From Rhodobacteraceae bacterium S2214 (GTDB taxonomy: Bacteria > Pseudomonadota > Alphaproteobacteria > Rhodobacterales > Rhodobacteraceae), in assembly GCA_025141675.1 (NCBI GenBank), contig CP081161.1, positions 3,449,501 to 3,513,500 on the forward strand: a stretch of DNA of 64,000 nucleotides, read 5' to 3'. Positions 42,970 through 51,835 of this stretch are shown piece by piece (the stretch's first letter is position 1; each line of letters begins with the position of its first letter). The notes under the pieces were generated by a model. That model worked only from the letters and a program-made list of their open reading frames with translations, ran no database searches and was not told the DNA's origin. A program made the translations under genes and the position numbers.

Positions 42970-45465
42970 TTAACCATCCACCCGGATTTTAGCGTTTTTT
43001 GGGTCATAAGGACTGTCTTCGACAATTGTTGCGTCCCAAAGTTCATTGAGCATCCGCACCTTCAGCGTCGTCCCGACCTCTGCCAGTTCAGGGCGGACGT
43101 AGCCAAGGCCGATGGACTTTTCGAAAGCGACTGAATAACCGCCCGACGTCAAACGCCCGACGCGCGTGCCGTCTTGTGCATAAAGCGCCTCGCGCCCCCA
43201 CGGATCCGCGTCATCCGGCCCGTCGATCAGCAGTGTCACACATTTGGACCGGATGCCTTTTTCGACCATGGCGTCTTTGCCATAAAAATCTTTGTTCAGA
43301 TCAATGAAACGCGGCAAATCCGCCTCTGCCGGAGTCGCATCGCGGCCCAGTTCGTTGCCAAAAGCGCGATACGATTTTTCCTGACGCAACCAGTTTTGCG
43401 CCCGCGCCCCGACCAGCTTCATGCCGTGCTTTTCACCCGCTTTTTCGAGCAAATCGAACAAGTAGTTCTGCATTTCGATCGGGTGGTGCAATTCCCAACC
43501 GAGTTCGCCTGTATAAGCCACGCGGATCGCGTTCACCGGACACATACCCAATTCGATCTTTTTGGATGACAGCCATGGGAAACGTTTGTTGGACAGTGCT
43601 GTTTCCGGTTCTGCGTCTTTGATTACGTCCAGCAGCACGTCCCGCGATTTTGGCCCTGCGATGGCAAAGACGCCGTATTTCGTCGTCACGTCCTCTTCAT
43701 TGATGCGGCCAAATTCCGGCTCTTTCTCCATGATCGCTTTGTAGAGATAATCCTGGTCGTAAGCGTGCCAAGCCCCTGCGGAGACAAGATAAAAATCATC
43801 CTCCGCAATGCGCACGATGGTGTATTCTGTCCGCGTTGTGCCGTGCGATGTCAGCGCGTATGTCAGGTTGATCCGGCCCACTTTCGGCAGTTTGTTAGTG
43901 GTAAACCAATCAAGGAACGCTGCAGCCCCCTGCCCGGAAATCCGGTGTTTAGTAAAGGCTGTTGCATCAATCAGGCCGACTCCTTCACGGATCGCTTTCG
44001 CCTCTTCCACCGCGTATTGCCACCAATCGCCACGCCGGAAGGACCGCGCGTCGTGGTCGTTGAACCCCAGTGGCGCAAAGTAGTTTGGCCGTTCCCACCC
44101 GTTCACGAACCCGAATTGCGCGCCGCGTGCTGCTTGGCGGTCATAGGCGGGTGATGTGCGCAGCGGGCGGCAGGCAGGCCGTTCTTCATCAGGATGGTGC
44201 AGGATGTAGACGTGGTCGTAGCATTCTTCGTTCTTGCGCGCCGCGAATTCCGTCGTCATCCAATCGCCGTAGCGTTTGGGATCAAGTGACGCCATGTCGA
44301 TCTCGGCCTCGCCGTCGACCATCATTTGAGCGAGGTAATACCCCGTGCCGCCGGCTGCGGTGATGCCAAAGGAAAACCCTTCGGCAAGCCACATATTGTG
44401 CAAACCGGGGGCTGGTCCAACCAGCGGATTACCGTCAGGGGTGTAGCAAATCGGGCCGTTAAAATCATCCTTCAGACCGCTTTCCTCGCATGACGGGATG
44501 CGGTGGATCATGGCCATATATTGATCCTCGATCCGCTCCAGATCGAGCGGGAAAAGATCAGCGCGGAACGCATCGGGCACGCCGTATTCAAACACGGCAG
44601 GCGCGTTTTTCTCGTAGACGCCCAAAATCCAGCCGCCGCGTTCTTCGCGGACATAGGATTGCGCGTCAGCGTCGCGGATCACGGGATGTTCAACGTTCCC
44701 TTCGGCACGGAATTTCACGAGATCGGGGTCCTGATCCATCACGATGAACTGGTGCTCAACGGGGATCGCAGGGATTTTGATGCCGAGTTTATTCGCCGTG
44801 GTCTGTGCGTGATTGCCCGACGCGGTGACGACATGTTCCGCCGTGATCACAACCTGTTCGTCTGACGGGATCAGGTTACCACCCTTTTCAACCATCTTCG
44901 TGCAGGTGACTTCCCACGCATTGCCGTTCCAGTGAAACGCATCGGCCTGCCATTTGCGTTCAATCGTTACGCCACGTTGGCGGGCACCCTTGGCCATCGC
45001 TTGGGTCACATCGGCCGGATTAATGTAGCCGTCGGTGTTGTGGTAAAGCGCACCTTTCAGATCGTCGGTCTTGATCAGCGGCCATTTCGCCTTGATCTGA
45101 TCGGGTGTCATCCATTCGTATGGCACATCGCAAGTTTCAGCCGTCGACGCATAAAGCATGTATTCGTCCATGCGTTCCTGCGTCTGCGCCATGCGAAGGT
45201 TGCCAACGACTGCAAAACCGGCGTTCAGCCCTGTCTCGGCCTCCAGTTCTTTGTAAAAGTCGACGGAATATTTGTGAATGTGTGTGGTCGCATAGGACAT
45301 GTTAAACAGCGGTAGCAAACCCGCTGCATGCCATGTTGAACCGGATGTCAGTTCATCCCGTTCCAACAACATCACATCATCCCAACCCGCTTTCGCAAGG
45401 TGATAGGCAATTGATGTGCCGACTGCACCGCCCCCAACAACCAAGGCTTTGACAGTAGTTTTCAT
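42970..45465 (-). CDS. Dimethylglycine/sarcosine dehydrogenase-like flavoprotein with GcvT domain
   Basis: 831 residues from the ATG at 45465. The N-terminal DAO domain has VVGGGAVGTSIAYHLAKAGW and SGSTWHAAGLL, where the His is the usual site of covalent FAD in dimethylglycine dehydrogenase. The C-terminal half is a GcvT-type folate domain (GQGAAAFLDWF; YTGELGWELHHP; SGGYSVAFEKSIGLGYV). It would demethylate dimethylglycine or a relative, passing the C1 unit to tetrahydrofolate. This is common in Roseobacter members that degrade glycine betaine. No betaine genes are adjacent. Confidence 0.85.
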   Translation of the reverse strand: MKTTVKALVVGGGAVGTSIAYHLAKAGWDDVMLLERDELTSGSTWHAAGLLPLFNMSYATTHIHKYSVDFYKELEAETGLNAGFAVVGNLRMAQTQERMDEYMLYASTAETCDVPYEWMTPDQIKAKWPLIKTDDLKGALYHNTDGYINPADVTQAMAKGARQRGVTIERKWQADAFHWNGNAWEVTCTKMVEKGGNLIPSDEQVVITAEHVVTASGNHAQTTANKLGIKIPAIPVEHQFIVMDQDPDLVKFRAEGNVEHPVIRDADAQSYVREERGGWILGVYEKNAPAVFEYGVPDAFRADLFPLDLERIEDQYMAMIHRIPSCEESGLKDDFNGPICYTPDGNPLVGPAPGLHNMWLAEGFSFGITAAGGTGYYLAQMMVDGEAEIDMASLDPKRYGDWMTTEFAARKNEECYDHVYILHHPDEERPACRPLRTSPAYDRQAARGAQFGFVNGWERPNYFAPLGFNDHDARSFRRGDWWQYAVEEAKAIREGVGLIDATAFTKHRISGQGAAAFLDWFTTNKLPKVGRINLTYALTSHGTTRTEYTIVRIAEDDFYLVSAGAWHAYDQDYLYKAIMEKEPEFGRINEEDVTTKYGVFAIAGPKSRDVLLDVIKDAEPETALSNKRFPWLSSKKIELGMCPVNAIRVAYTGELGWELHHPIEMQNYLFDLLEKAGEKHGMKLVGARAQNWLRQEKSYRAFGNELGRDATPAEADLPRFIDLNKDFYGKDAMVEKGIRSKCVTLLIDGPDDADPWGREALYAQDGTRVGRLTSGGYSVAFEKSIGLGYVRPELAEVGTTLKVRMLNELWDATIVEDSPYDPKNAKIRVDG

Positions 45466-45713
45466 GGCGATGCTCCGCAGAATGTACTTTCGCCCAATGT
45501 GTCGCAATCGACGCTGGCAAGACAGAACCATCCGACCTTGAAAGTGCTAAAACCGACGTGGTGACAAATTCTTAAAGGTTGAGGCGCTATCGTGGCCACT
45601 ATGCAGAAATGACACTGGAACGATTTGGTTAAAATTGCAGACTCAACAGACGCCGTCGAAAAGACTATATTAACCTCACCACACGTAAGATGTGGGAAAT
45701 GAGGAGTAGTTTC

Positions 45714-45869
45714 ATGACACGCTTGCTAACCATGCTGGCGTTAGTCTCAGCGAGTTTGCTGAGCGCTTGCGCTGCGACGCCTGATAGCTATGTGGCTGGT
45801 CGGGCTGACAACGATTTGTTGCGCTTTTCCGCCGCTAATTATGCGATTCCATCGGGTCCTGCCCGTTAA
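45714..45869 (+). CDS. Small lipoprotein, 51 residues
   Basis: A strong GAGGAG site precedes the ATG. The sequence has an entericidin-like small lipoprotein form: MTRLLTMLALVSASLLSACA, with LSAC as lipobox, then a 32-residue mature part ending in PSGPAR. It is in the gap between the flavoprotein and heparinase-like genes. The function is unknown. Confidence 0.65.
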   Translation: MTRLLTMLALVSASLLSACAATPDSYVAGRADNDLLRFSAANYAIPSGPAR

Positions 45870-46023
45870 GATTCGATCGCTTTTGGCTATCTGACGCTGA
45901 TACACGACCGCGTGCCCGCTTGATGGACACGCGCCCTATTCGCGATTCAGCTCTTTCCCATTCCAGCTCAGTCGCCGTTGCCCACGAAGTTTTCGTGACT
46001 CAAACCCCGCGTCAGGTTAACGT

Positions 46024-47829
46024 TTGGCCAACAACAAAAATCAAAGCAGGCAGCCCCCAGTGGAACAGGCACAAACATGGCGTGCCCGACGCACCGAATT
46101 TATGCATCGCTACCATGCGCGGCGGTCCGCCCGCGCACGTCCGGCGACCGGTTTCGTGTCACAACCGGAGCCCAAGACGATTGGCCACTTTGCCCGCGGT
46201 CGTCAGCTGATCAGCGGCAATTTTCTGTTTGCCGGATCGTTCGCCCAAGCACCCAACGCGTTGATCTGGGACATTGGCATCGACAACATGCGCGTGGCCG
46301 AAGAAATTCAGGGCTGCGCATGGCTTGATGATCTGGCCGCTGTCGGCGACATGCGTGCCCGCGAACGAGCGCAAGCATGGGTGTCGGAATGGATCGTCCG
46401 GTTCGGGAATGGTACCGGCCCGGGTTGGACACCGGATTTGACAGGTCGGCGGCTGATCCGCTGGATCAACCACGGCCTGTTCCTTTTGCGCGGTCAGGAC
46501 AAAGCCAAGTCCGACACGTTCTTTCGGTCGCTGGGCCAACAAACCCTGTTCTTGGCAAAACGCTGGCGCACCGCTGAACCGGGTTTGGCGCGTTTCGAAG
46601 CGCTGACAGGCATCATTTACGCAGGGCTGGCCCTTGAAGGGATGGAGAAATTCGCGCCACCTGCGATCAAAGCACTAGCCGAAGACTGTGATACGCAGGT
46701 CGACGCAATGGGCGGGATACCTACGCGAAATCCCGAACATTTGCTCGAGGTTTTCACACTCATCACATGGGCCACGCAGGCGTTAACAAATGTGGGCCAA
46801 ACGCCACCGCGGCAATTCACCGACGCGCTAGAACGGATTGCGCCCACGCTGCGTGCTTTGCGACATGCGGACGGTAGCCTTGCCCGATTCCATGGCGGCG
46901 GGCGTGGCATTGATGGCCGCCTTGATCATGCTCTGGCCGATTCGCTCGTACGGGTGACCCCGACGGAACAGCGGGACCTGCATATGGGTTTTGCCCGCAT
47001 TACCGCAGGCCGGACTTCGATGATCGTCGATGCGGATGCGCCACCCGTCGGTCCTGCGTCCAGCGACGCCCACGCCAGCACGCTGGCATTCGAAGTCACA
47101 TCAGGTCGCCGCCCGATCATCGTGACATGCGGATCAGGCCGCAGTTTTGGCGAAGATTGGCGCAGGGCAGGCCGCGCCACACCGTCCCATTCAACGCTTT
47201 GGATTAACGGGTATTCATCATCCCGCCTCGCCCCACCTGTCAAAGGCAGCCGCGCGACCGAACTTTTGCTCGATGTTCCGCAGCTGGTGCAATGCGAATT
47301 TTCGAACCTCGATGATGGGAAACGGATCGAGCTGTCCCATGATGGTTACCGCCACACACATGGCCTGACGCACGCCCGCACGATCGACATCGCCATTGAT
47401 GGTCGCGGGATCGTGGGCGAAGATTTGCTAACCACACTGGGGCCAAACGACGAAAGCCGTTTTGACGCGCTGCAATCGCGGACCAGTCCCGGCGTGCCCT
47501 ACACCATCCGCTTTCACCTGCACCCCGACGTCAACGCGACCGTCGATTTGGGCGGTGGCGCCGTGTCGTTAATCCTGAAATCCGGTGAAGTTTGGATATT
47601 CAGGCACGATGGACAGGCAAGATTGAGCCTTGAACCGTCAGTTTATTTGGAAAATGGCAGATTAAAGCCCCGCGCAAGCCAACAGGTGGTTTTAACCAGC
47701 GCCGCAATGGCATATGCGACGCGCGTCCGCTGGTCGTTGGCCAAAGCACAAGACACGCCCGATGCGGTGCGTGATCTGACCCCAAATGACCCGGTGGGCG
47801 GTTACGATGACACATCACGGGGACACTGA
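46024..47829 (+). CDS. Heparinase II/III family protein
   Basis: About 601 residues from a TTG start (AGG 7 nt upstream); the first ATG is at 46102. The N-terminal alpha/alpha-toroid-like part (about 40-300: [20 protein letters not shown]) and C-terminal beta-rich heparinase II/III domain (about 320-570: [31 protein letters not shown]) are present. There is no signal peptide. In Rhodobacterales this gene commonly precedes purH, as here (1-bp overlap). A polysaccharide-lyase role is possible but not shown. Confidence 0.82.
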   Translation: MANNKNQSRQPPVEQAQTWRARRTEFMHRYHARRSARARPATGFVSQPEPKTIGHFARGRQLISGNFLFAGSFAQAPNALIWDIGIDNMRVAEEIQGCAWLDDLAAVGDMRARERAQAWVSEWIVRFGNGTGPGWTPDLTGRRLIRWINHGLFLLRGQDKAKSDTFFRSLGQQTLFLAKRWRTAEPGLARFEALTGIIYAGLALEGMEKFAPPAIKALAEDCDTQVDAMGGIPTRNPEHLLEVFTLITWATQALTNVGQTPPRQFTDALERIAPTLRALRHADGSLARFHGGGRGIDGRLDHALADSLVRVTPTEQRDLHMGFARITAGRTSMIVDADAPPVGPASSDAHASTLAFEVTSGRRPIIVTCGSGRSFGEDWRRAGRATPSHSTLWINGYSSSRLAPPVKGSRATELLLDVPQLVQCEFSNLDDGKRIELSHDGYRHTHGLTHARTIDIAIDGRGIVGEDLLTTLGPNDESRFDALQSRTSPGVPYTIRFHLHPDVNATVDLGGGAVSLILKSGEVWIFRHDGQARLSLEPSVYLENGRLKPRASQQVVLTSAAMAYATRVRWSLAKAQDTPDAVRDLTPNDPVGGYDDTSRGH

Positions 47830-49418
47830 TGACCGATCTCGCACCACTGCGCCGCGCGCTTCTTTCTGTATCTGATAAAACTGGCCTGATTGAATTGGGC
47901 CAAGATCTTGCCAAGCGTGGGGTTGAACTGCTCTCCACGGGCGGCTCTGCCAAGGCGCTGCGCGATGCGGGGCTGGACGTGAAAGACGTGGCTGACGTCA
48001 CAGGCTTTCCCGAAATGATGGACGGGCGCGTGAAGACGCTGCACCCGGTTGTGCATGGCGGGCTGCTCGCACGGCGCGATCTGGAAGGTCACGTCGCAGC
48101 GATGGACGAACACAACATCGGCCCAATCGATCTGCTTGTTGTCAACCTGTATCCGTTTGAAGATGCCGTCGCCAAAGGCTCTGATTACGACACTTGCATC
48201 GAAAACATCGATATCGGCGGTCCTGCGATGATCCGGTCATCCGCCAAGAACCACGCTTTTGTAACGGTTGTGACGGACGTCGAAGATTACGCCGCGCTGC
48301 GTGCTGAACTCGACGCGAACGACGGCCAGACCACTTACGCATTCCGCCAGCGCCAAGCGCAGATCGCTTACGGCCGCACCGCTGCTTACGACACCGCTGT
48401 CAGCACATGGATGGCAAGCGCGATTGGCAACAATGAACCGCGCCGGCGGTCCTTCACTGGCACATTCGTCCAAACAATGCGCTACGGTGAAAACAGCCAC
48501 CAGTCCGCCGCGTTCTACACTGACGGAACCAACCGTCCGGGTGTGGCAACAGCCCAGCAGCATCAGGGCAAAGAGCTGTCTTACAACAACATCAACGACA
48601 CCGACGCTGCGTTTGAGCTAGTCGCGGAATTTGATCCGGCCCATGGTCCTGCCGTTGCGATCATCAAACACGCGAACCCATGTGGCGTTGGCCAAGGTGC
48701 GACAATGCTCGAGGCGTACACAAAGGCGTTCGACTGCGACCGCACCTCTGCGTTTGGCGGCATTGTCGCGCTGAACCAACCGCTTGATGAAGACACGGCC
48801 AAAGCCATCGTCGAAATCTTTACCGAAGTTGTGATTGCGCCCGGTGCATCCGATGCAGCCAAGGCGATCTTCGCGACCAAGAAGAACCTGCGCCTTCTTA
48901 CCACTGACGGCCTGCCAGACCCACAGGAACAGTCATTGGCCTACCGTCAGGTCGCGGGTGGCATGTTGGTGCAGGACAAAGACACAGACGATCTTCGGAT
49001 CGAAGACCTGAAGGTTGTGACGAAGGTTGAACCGACCGACGATCAACTCAAAGACCTGCTGTTCGCTTGGAAAGTCGCGAAACACACCAAATCCAACGCC
49101 ATCGTCTACGTCAAAGACGGCGCAACGGTTGGTGTTGGCGCGGGCCAGATGTCACGTCTCGACAGTGCCTTGATCGCTGCGAAGAAAGCGGAACGTATGG
49201 CCGACGCCATGGGTCTGTCACAGCCGCTGACTATCGGTTCTGCTGTCGCATCTGACGCGTTCTTCCCGTTCGCGGATGGCCTGATGGAAGCCGCCGCAGC
49301 AGGGGCGACCTGTGTCATCCAGCCTGGCGGGTCTATGCGCGATGACGAAGTGATCAAAGCCGCAGACGAGGCGGGTATCGCCATGGTCTTCACCGGCACA
49401 CGCCACTTCCGGCACTGA
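47829..49418 (+). CDS. purH: Bifunctional AICAR transformylase / IMP cyclohydrolase
   Basis: 529 residues. Catalyses the last two steps of IMP synthesis. The N-terminal MGS-like cyclohydrolase domain (about 1-150) has [20 protein letters not shown] and [20 protein letters not shown], and the transformylase domain has [13 protein letters not shown] with the catalytic Lys-His. It ends GTRHFRH as usual. Start overlaps the upstream stop (TGATG). Confidence 0.97.
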   Translation: MTDLAPLRRALLSVSDKTGLIELGQDLAKRGVELLSTGGSAKALRDAGLDVKDVADVTGFPEMMDGRVKTLHPVVHGGLLARRDLEGHVAAMDEHNIGPIDLLVVNLYPFEDAVAKGSDYDTCIENIDIGGPAMIRSSAKNHAFVTVVTDVEDYAALRAELDANDGQTTYAFRQRQAQIAYGRTAAYDTAVSTWMASAIGNNEPRRRSFTGTFVQTMRYGENSHQSAAFYTDGTNRPGVATAQQHQGKELSYNNINDTDAAFELVAEFDPAHGPAVAIIKHANPCGVGQGATMLEAYTKAFDCDRTSAFGGIVALNQPLDEDTAKAIVEIFTEVVIAPGASDAAKAIFATKKNLRLLTTDGLPDPQEQSLAYRQVAGGMLVQDKDTDDLRIEDLKVVTKVEPTDDQLKDLLFAWKVAKHTKSNAIVYVKDGATVGVGAGQMSRLDSALIAAKKAERMADAMGLSQPLTIGSAVASDAFFPFADGLMEAAAAGATCVIQPGGSMRDDEVIKAADEAGIAMVFTGTRHFRH

Positions 49419-49429
49419 GGATAAATCGT

Positions 49430-49930
49430 ATGCGCCCGCTTTTTTGGACAGCTTTCTGGGTCTTCCTGATTGACCAAGTGACGAAATATTACGTCGTACA
49501 TTGGCTTGGCCTGATCAATGCACCAGGTGGGCGCATCACCGTCTTTCCACCATTTCTTGAATACCGCATGGCGTGGAACCGTGGGGTCAATTTTGGCCTT
49601 GGCGCGGGGTACGACATGCGTTGGGTGTTGATCGGGGTCGCACTTGCGATTTCCGTCGGCGTCATCGTTTGGCTCTGGCGTGCAGGTGGAACACGCAACA
49701 TGATGATCGCGGCTGGTCTGTTGATCGGCGGGGCCATTGGTAACGTCGTTGATCGGGTTATCTATGGGGCGGTCGCCGACTTCCTGAACATGTCTTGCTG
49801 TGGCATCGACAACCCCTATGCATTTAACGTCGCAGACATCGCGATCTTTGCTGGTGCAATTGGCCTCGCATTCCTATCAGAAGACGGCGGTTCTAAGCCG
49901 TCCAAAAAACGCGGCACAAAGAGATCGTGA
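49430..49930 (+). CDS. lspA: Lipoprotein signal peptidase (signal peptidase II)
   Basis: 166 residues, four hydrophobic segments, GAGGAT before the ATG. It cleaves prolipoprotein signal peptides in the inner membrane. The two catalytic Asp are in GNVVDRVIYG and FNVADIAIF. The sequence starts with DQVTKYYV as in other LspA. It is in an operon with purH. Confidence 0.95.
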   Translation: MRPLFWTAFWVFLIDQVTKYYVVHWLGLINAPGGRITVFPPFLEYRMAWNRGVNFGLGAGYDMRWVLIGVALAISVGVIVWLWRAGGTRNMMIAAGLLIGGAIGNVVDRVIYGAVADFLNMSCCGIDNPYAFNVADIAIFAGAIGLAFLSEDGGSKPSKKRGTKRS

Positions 49931-49983
49931 CGCGGGCGCATTCCTGCGCTAAACACGCATCACCAAAGACTTAAGGAACGGCA

Positions 49984-50190
49984 ATGCGTGCAATTATACT
50001 GGCAAGCGTCACACTTTTGGCACTTGCCGCATGTTCAAGCGGTCCTGCGACTCCGATCCGCGATTTCGGGGCGGTCACGATCACCTCTGTTGAAAATAAT
50101 CTAGAGATCGCAAAAGAACTGGCCTTGCCGCCGACCCTGCAAACATTGCCGCAACCTACACCGGGTGGCGTGAACAGGGCCGACAATTAG
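49984..50190 (+). CDS. Small lipoprotein, DUF3035-like
   Basis: 68 residues, AAGGAA upstream. Signal peptide with lipobox LAAC at about residues 14-17, then a short mature part ending LPQPTPGGVNRADN. The TPGG-NR-D ending resembles DUF3035 lipoproteins that follow lspA in Rhodobacterales, but it is much shorter than I recall for that family, so it may be a reduced version. Confidence 0.6.
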   Translation: MRAIILASVTLLALAACSSGPATPIRDFGAVTITSVENNLEIAKELALPPTLQTLPQPTPGGVNRADN

Positions 50191-50193
50191 GTT

Positions 50194-51780
50194 CTACTTG
50201 GAGCGACGCATCGCTGCCTTGAATTCAGCAAGCCTGAACGCACCAATGATCTGCCCAATTGCGAAATAGCTCACGATCCCCGCGACGACGAGGATCAACA
50301 ACCCGATCATGCGCAATCCACCCGCAGCCAACAAAGGCTGCAAAGCCCAAGCGACGCCAAACAGGACGACGCCCATCAAACACGCGGCTACGATAATCCG
50401 CCAAATGCGCCGTTTGAAACGCGCATCGAATTGCGCAGATTTGCCCATCCCGCGTGCCCCCCACCACAGCTGCCCAACCATCGCCCAGCTTGTCAGTGAC
50501 GTACCGACGGCTGCCGCGATAAATCCGATATAGTCGCGCAATCCATACGCAAGCACAGCGTTCAGGACCATTGCGACAAGAGCATAGTAGAACGGCCGCT
50601 TCGTGTCGCCACGCGCGTAGAACAACGGCTGCAGGGCCTTCTGCAGTACGAATGCAGGCAACCCGAGACCGTAGATAGCAACGGCCAAGGCAGTCGCAGC
50701 CGTGTCGCTTTGGGTAAACGCGCCGCGTTCGAACAGGACCGATACTAATGGGATCGGGATGACGATCAGCGCGATGGCTGCAGGAATAGTTAATGCCAAC
50801 GCAATCTCAGACGCGCGGTTAAAGGCATCTTGCCCACCGGCTTCGTCACCCGCTTGCAAGCGGCGGGACAAATCAGGCAACAGCACGACCCCAATCGCGA
50901 TCGCAATCACACCCAGCGGCAGCTGGTACAACCGATCCGCATAGCTGAGCCACGCAATCGCGCCGTCAAAGGTGCTTGCCACCTGACGCCCCACGAGCAG
51001 ATTGATCTGCAGTACGCCGCCCGCCAGCACCGCTGGCACCGCAATAATCGCAAGCCGTTTCAGGTCAGGCGTCAGGCGCGGCATCCGTAGCGCCATAGGG
51101 AAACCTGCACGCTTGGCGGCGACCCAGACCAATGCGACCTGCGCGATTCCTGCAAATGGGACAGCCCATGCCAAGGCGCGCCCAAAGCCCACGGTCGCAT
51201 CGAATTGATAGGCCCCGTCGGTAAAGGTCGCAGGGCCGAACACCCACATCACCAACATTGTGATGACAAAGAAAATGTTCAACAGGACAGGCGCCGCTGC
51301 CGCAGCAACAAAGCGCCCCGTCGCGTTCAAGACGCCTGAAAGAAGGGCGGCGAGCGATATGAACAGAATATACGGGAACGCCACTTGTCCGTAGGCAACG
51401 GCGAGCTCAAACCGGACATCGCCGCGAAATCCTGCGGCCATCAAGGTCACAAGCGCAGGCATAAACGCGACAGCGATGCCGGTGAAAATGAGCAGGATGA
51501 ACCCGAGCCCTGCGAATGCATCTTGTGCAAAGGTCAGGGGATCATCGTCTGCTTCCAGCTTTTTAGAAAACATCGGCACAAAGGCCATGTTGAAAGCACC
51601 TTCGGCAAAAAACCTGCGGAACATATTCGGCAAGGACAGCGCGATCAAGAACGCTTCGGCAACGGGGCCAGTGCCCAAGAACGCGGCCATCATGATGTCG
51701 CGCGAAAAGCCCAAGACCCGCGATAGCAACGTCCAAAGGCCGACTGTGAAGAAGCCAGCCATCAATCGAATAGGTTTCAC
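50194..51780 (-). CDS. murJ: Lipid II flippase MurJ
   Basis: 528 residues from a GTG start with GGGGG upstream, about 14 hydrophobic segments. It moves lipid II to the periplasm for peptidoglycan synthesis. The N-terminal MOP/MviN signature is clear (LLSRVLGFSRDIMMAAFLGT, then AFLIALSLPNMFRRFFAEGAF). It converges with the small lipoprotein gene and lies downstream of glnD. Confidence 0.95.
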   Translation of the reverse strand: MKPIRLMAGFFTVGLWTLLSRVLGFSRDIMMAAFLGTGPVAEAFLIALSLPNMFRRFFAEGAFNMAFVPMFSKKLEADDDPLTFAQDAFAGLGFILLIFTGIAVAFMPALVTLMAAGFRGDVRFELAVAYGQVAFPYILFISLAALLSGVLNATGRFVAAAAAPVLLNIFFVITMLVMWVFGPATFTDGAYQFDATVGFGRALAWAVPFAGIAQVALVWVAAKRAGFPMALRMPRLTPDLKRLAIIAVPAVLAGGVLQINLLVGRQVASTFDGAIAWLSYADRLYQLPLGVIAIAIGVVLLPDLSRRLQAGDEAGGQDAFNRASEIALALTIPAAIALIVIPIPLVSVLFERGAFTQSDTAATALAVAIYGLGLPAFVLQKALQPLFYARGDTKRPFYYALVAMVLNAVLAYGLRDYIGFIAAAVGTSLTSWAMVGQLWWGARGMGKSAQFDARFKRRIWRIIVAACLMGVVLFGVAWALQPLLAAGGLRMIGLLILVVAGIVSYFAIGQIIGAFRLAEFKAAMRRSK

Positions 51781-51835
51781 GCAAGCGCCCCCGATATTTC
51801 CGGAAAAATCGTCCGAATTTTCACGAAAATCCGTA

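Noticed and set aside
44503..44865. 120-residue frame antisense to the DMGDH-like gene
   Set aside because: Overlaps a clearly conserved flavoprotein; no ribosome site.
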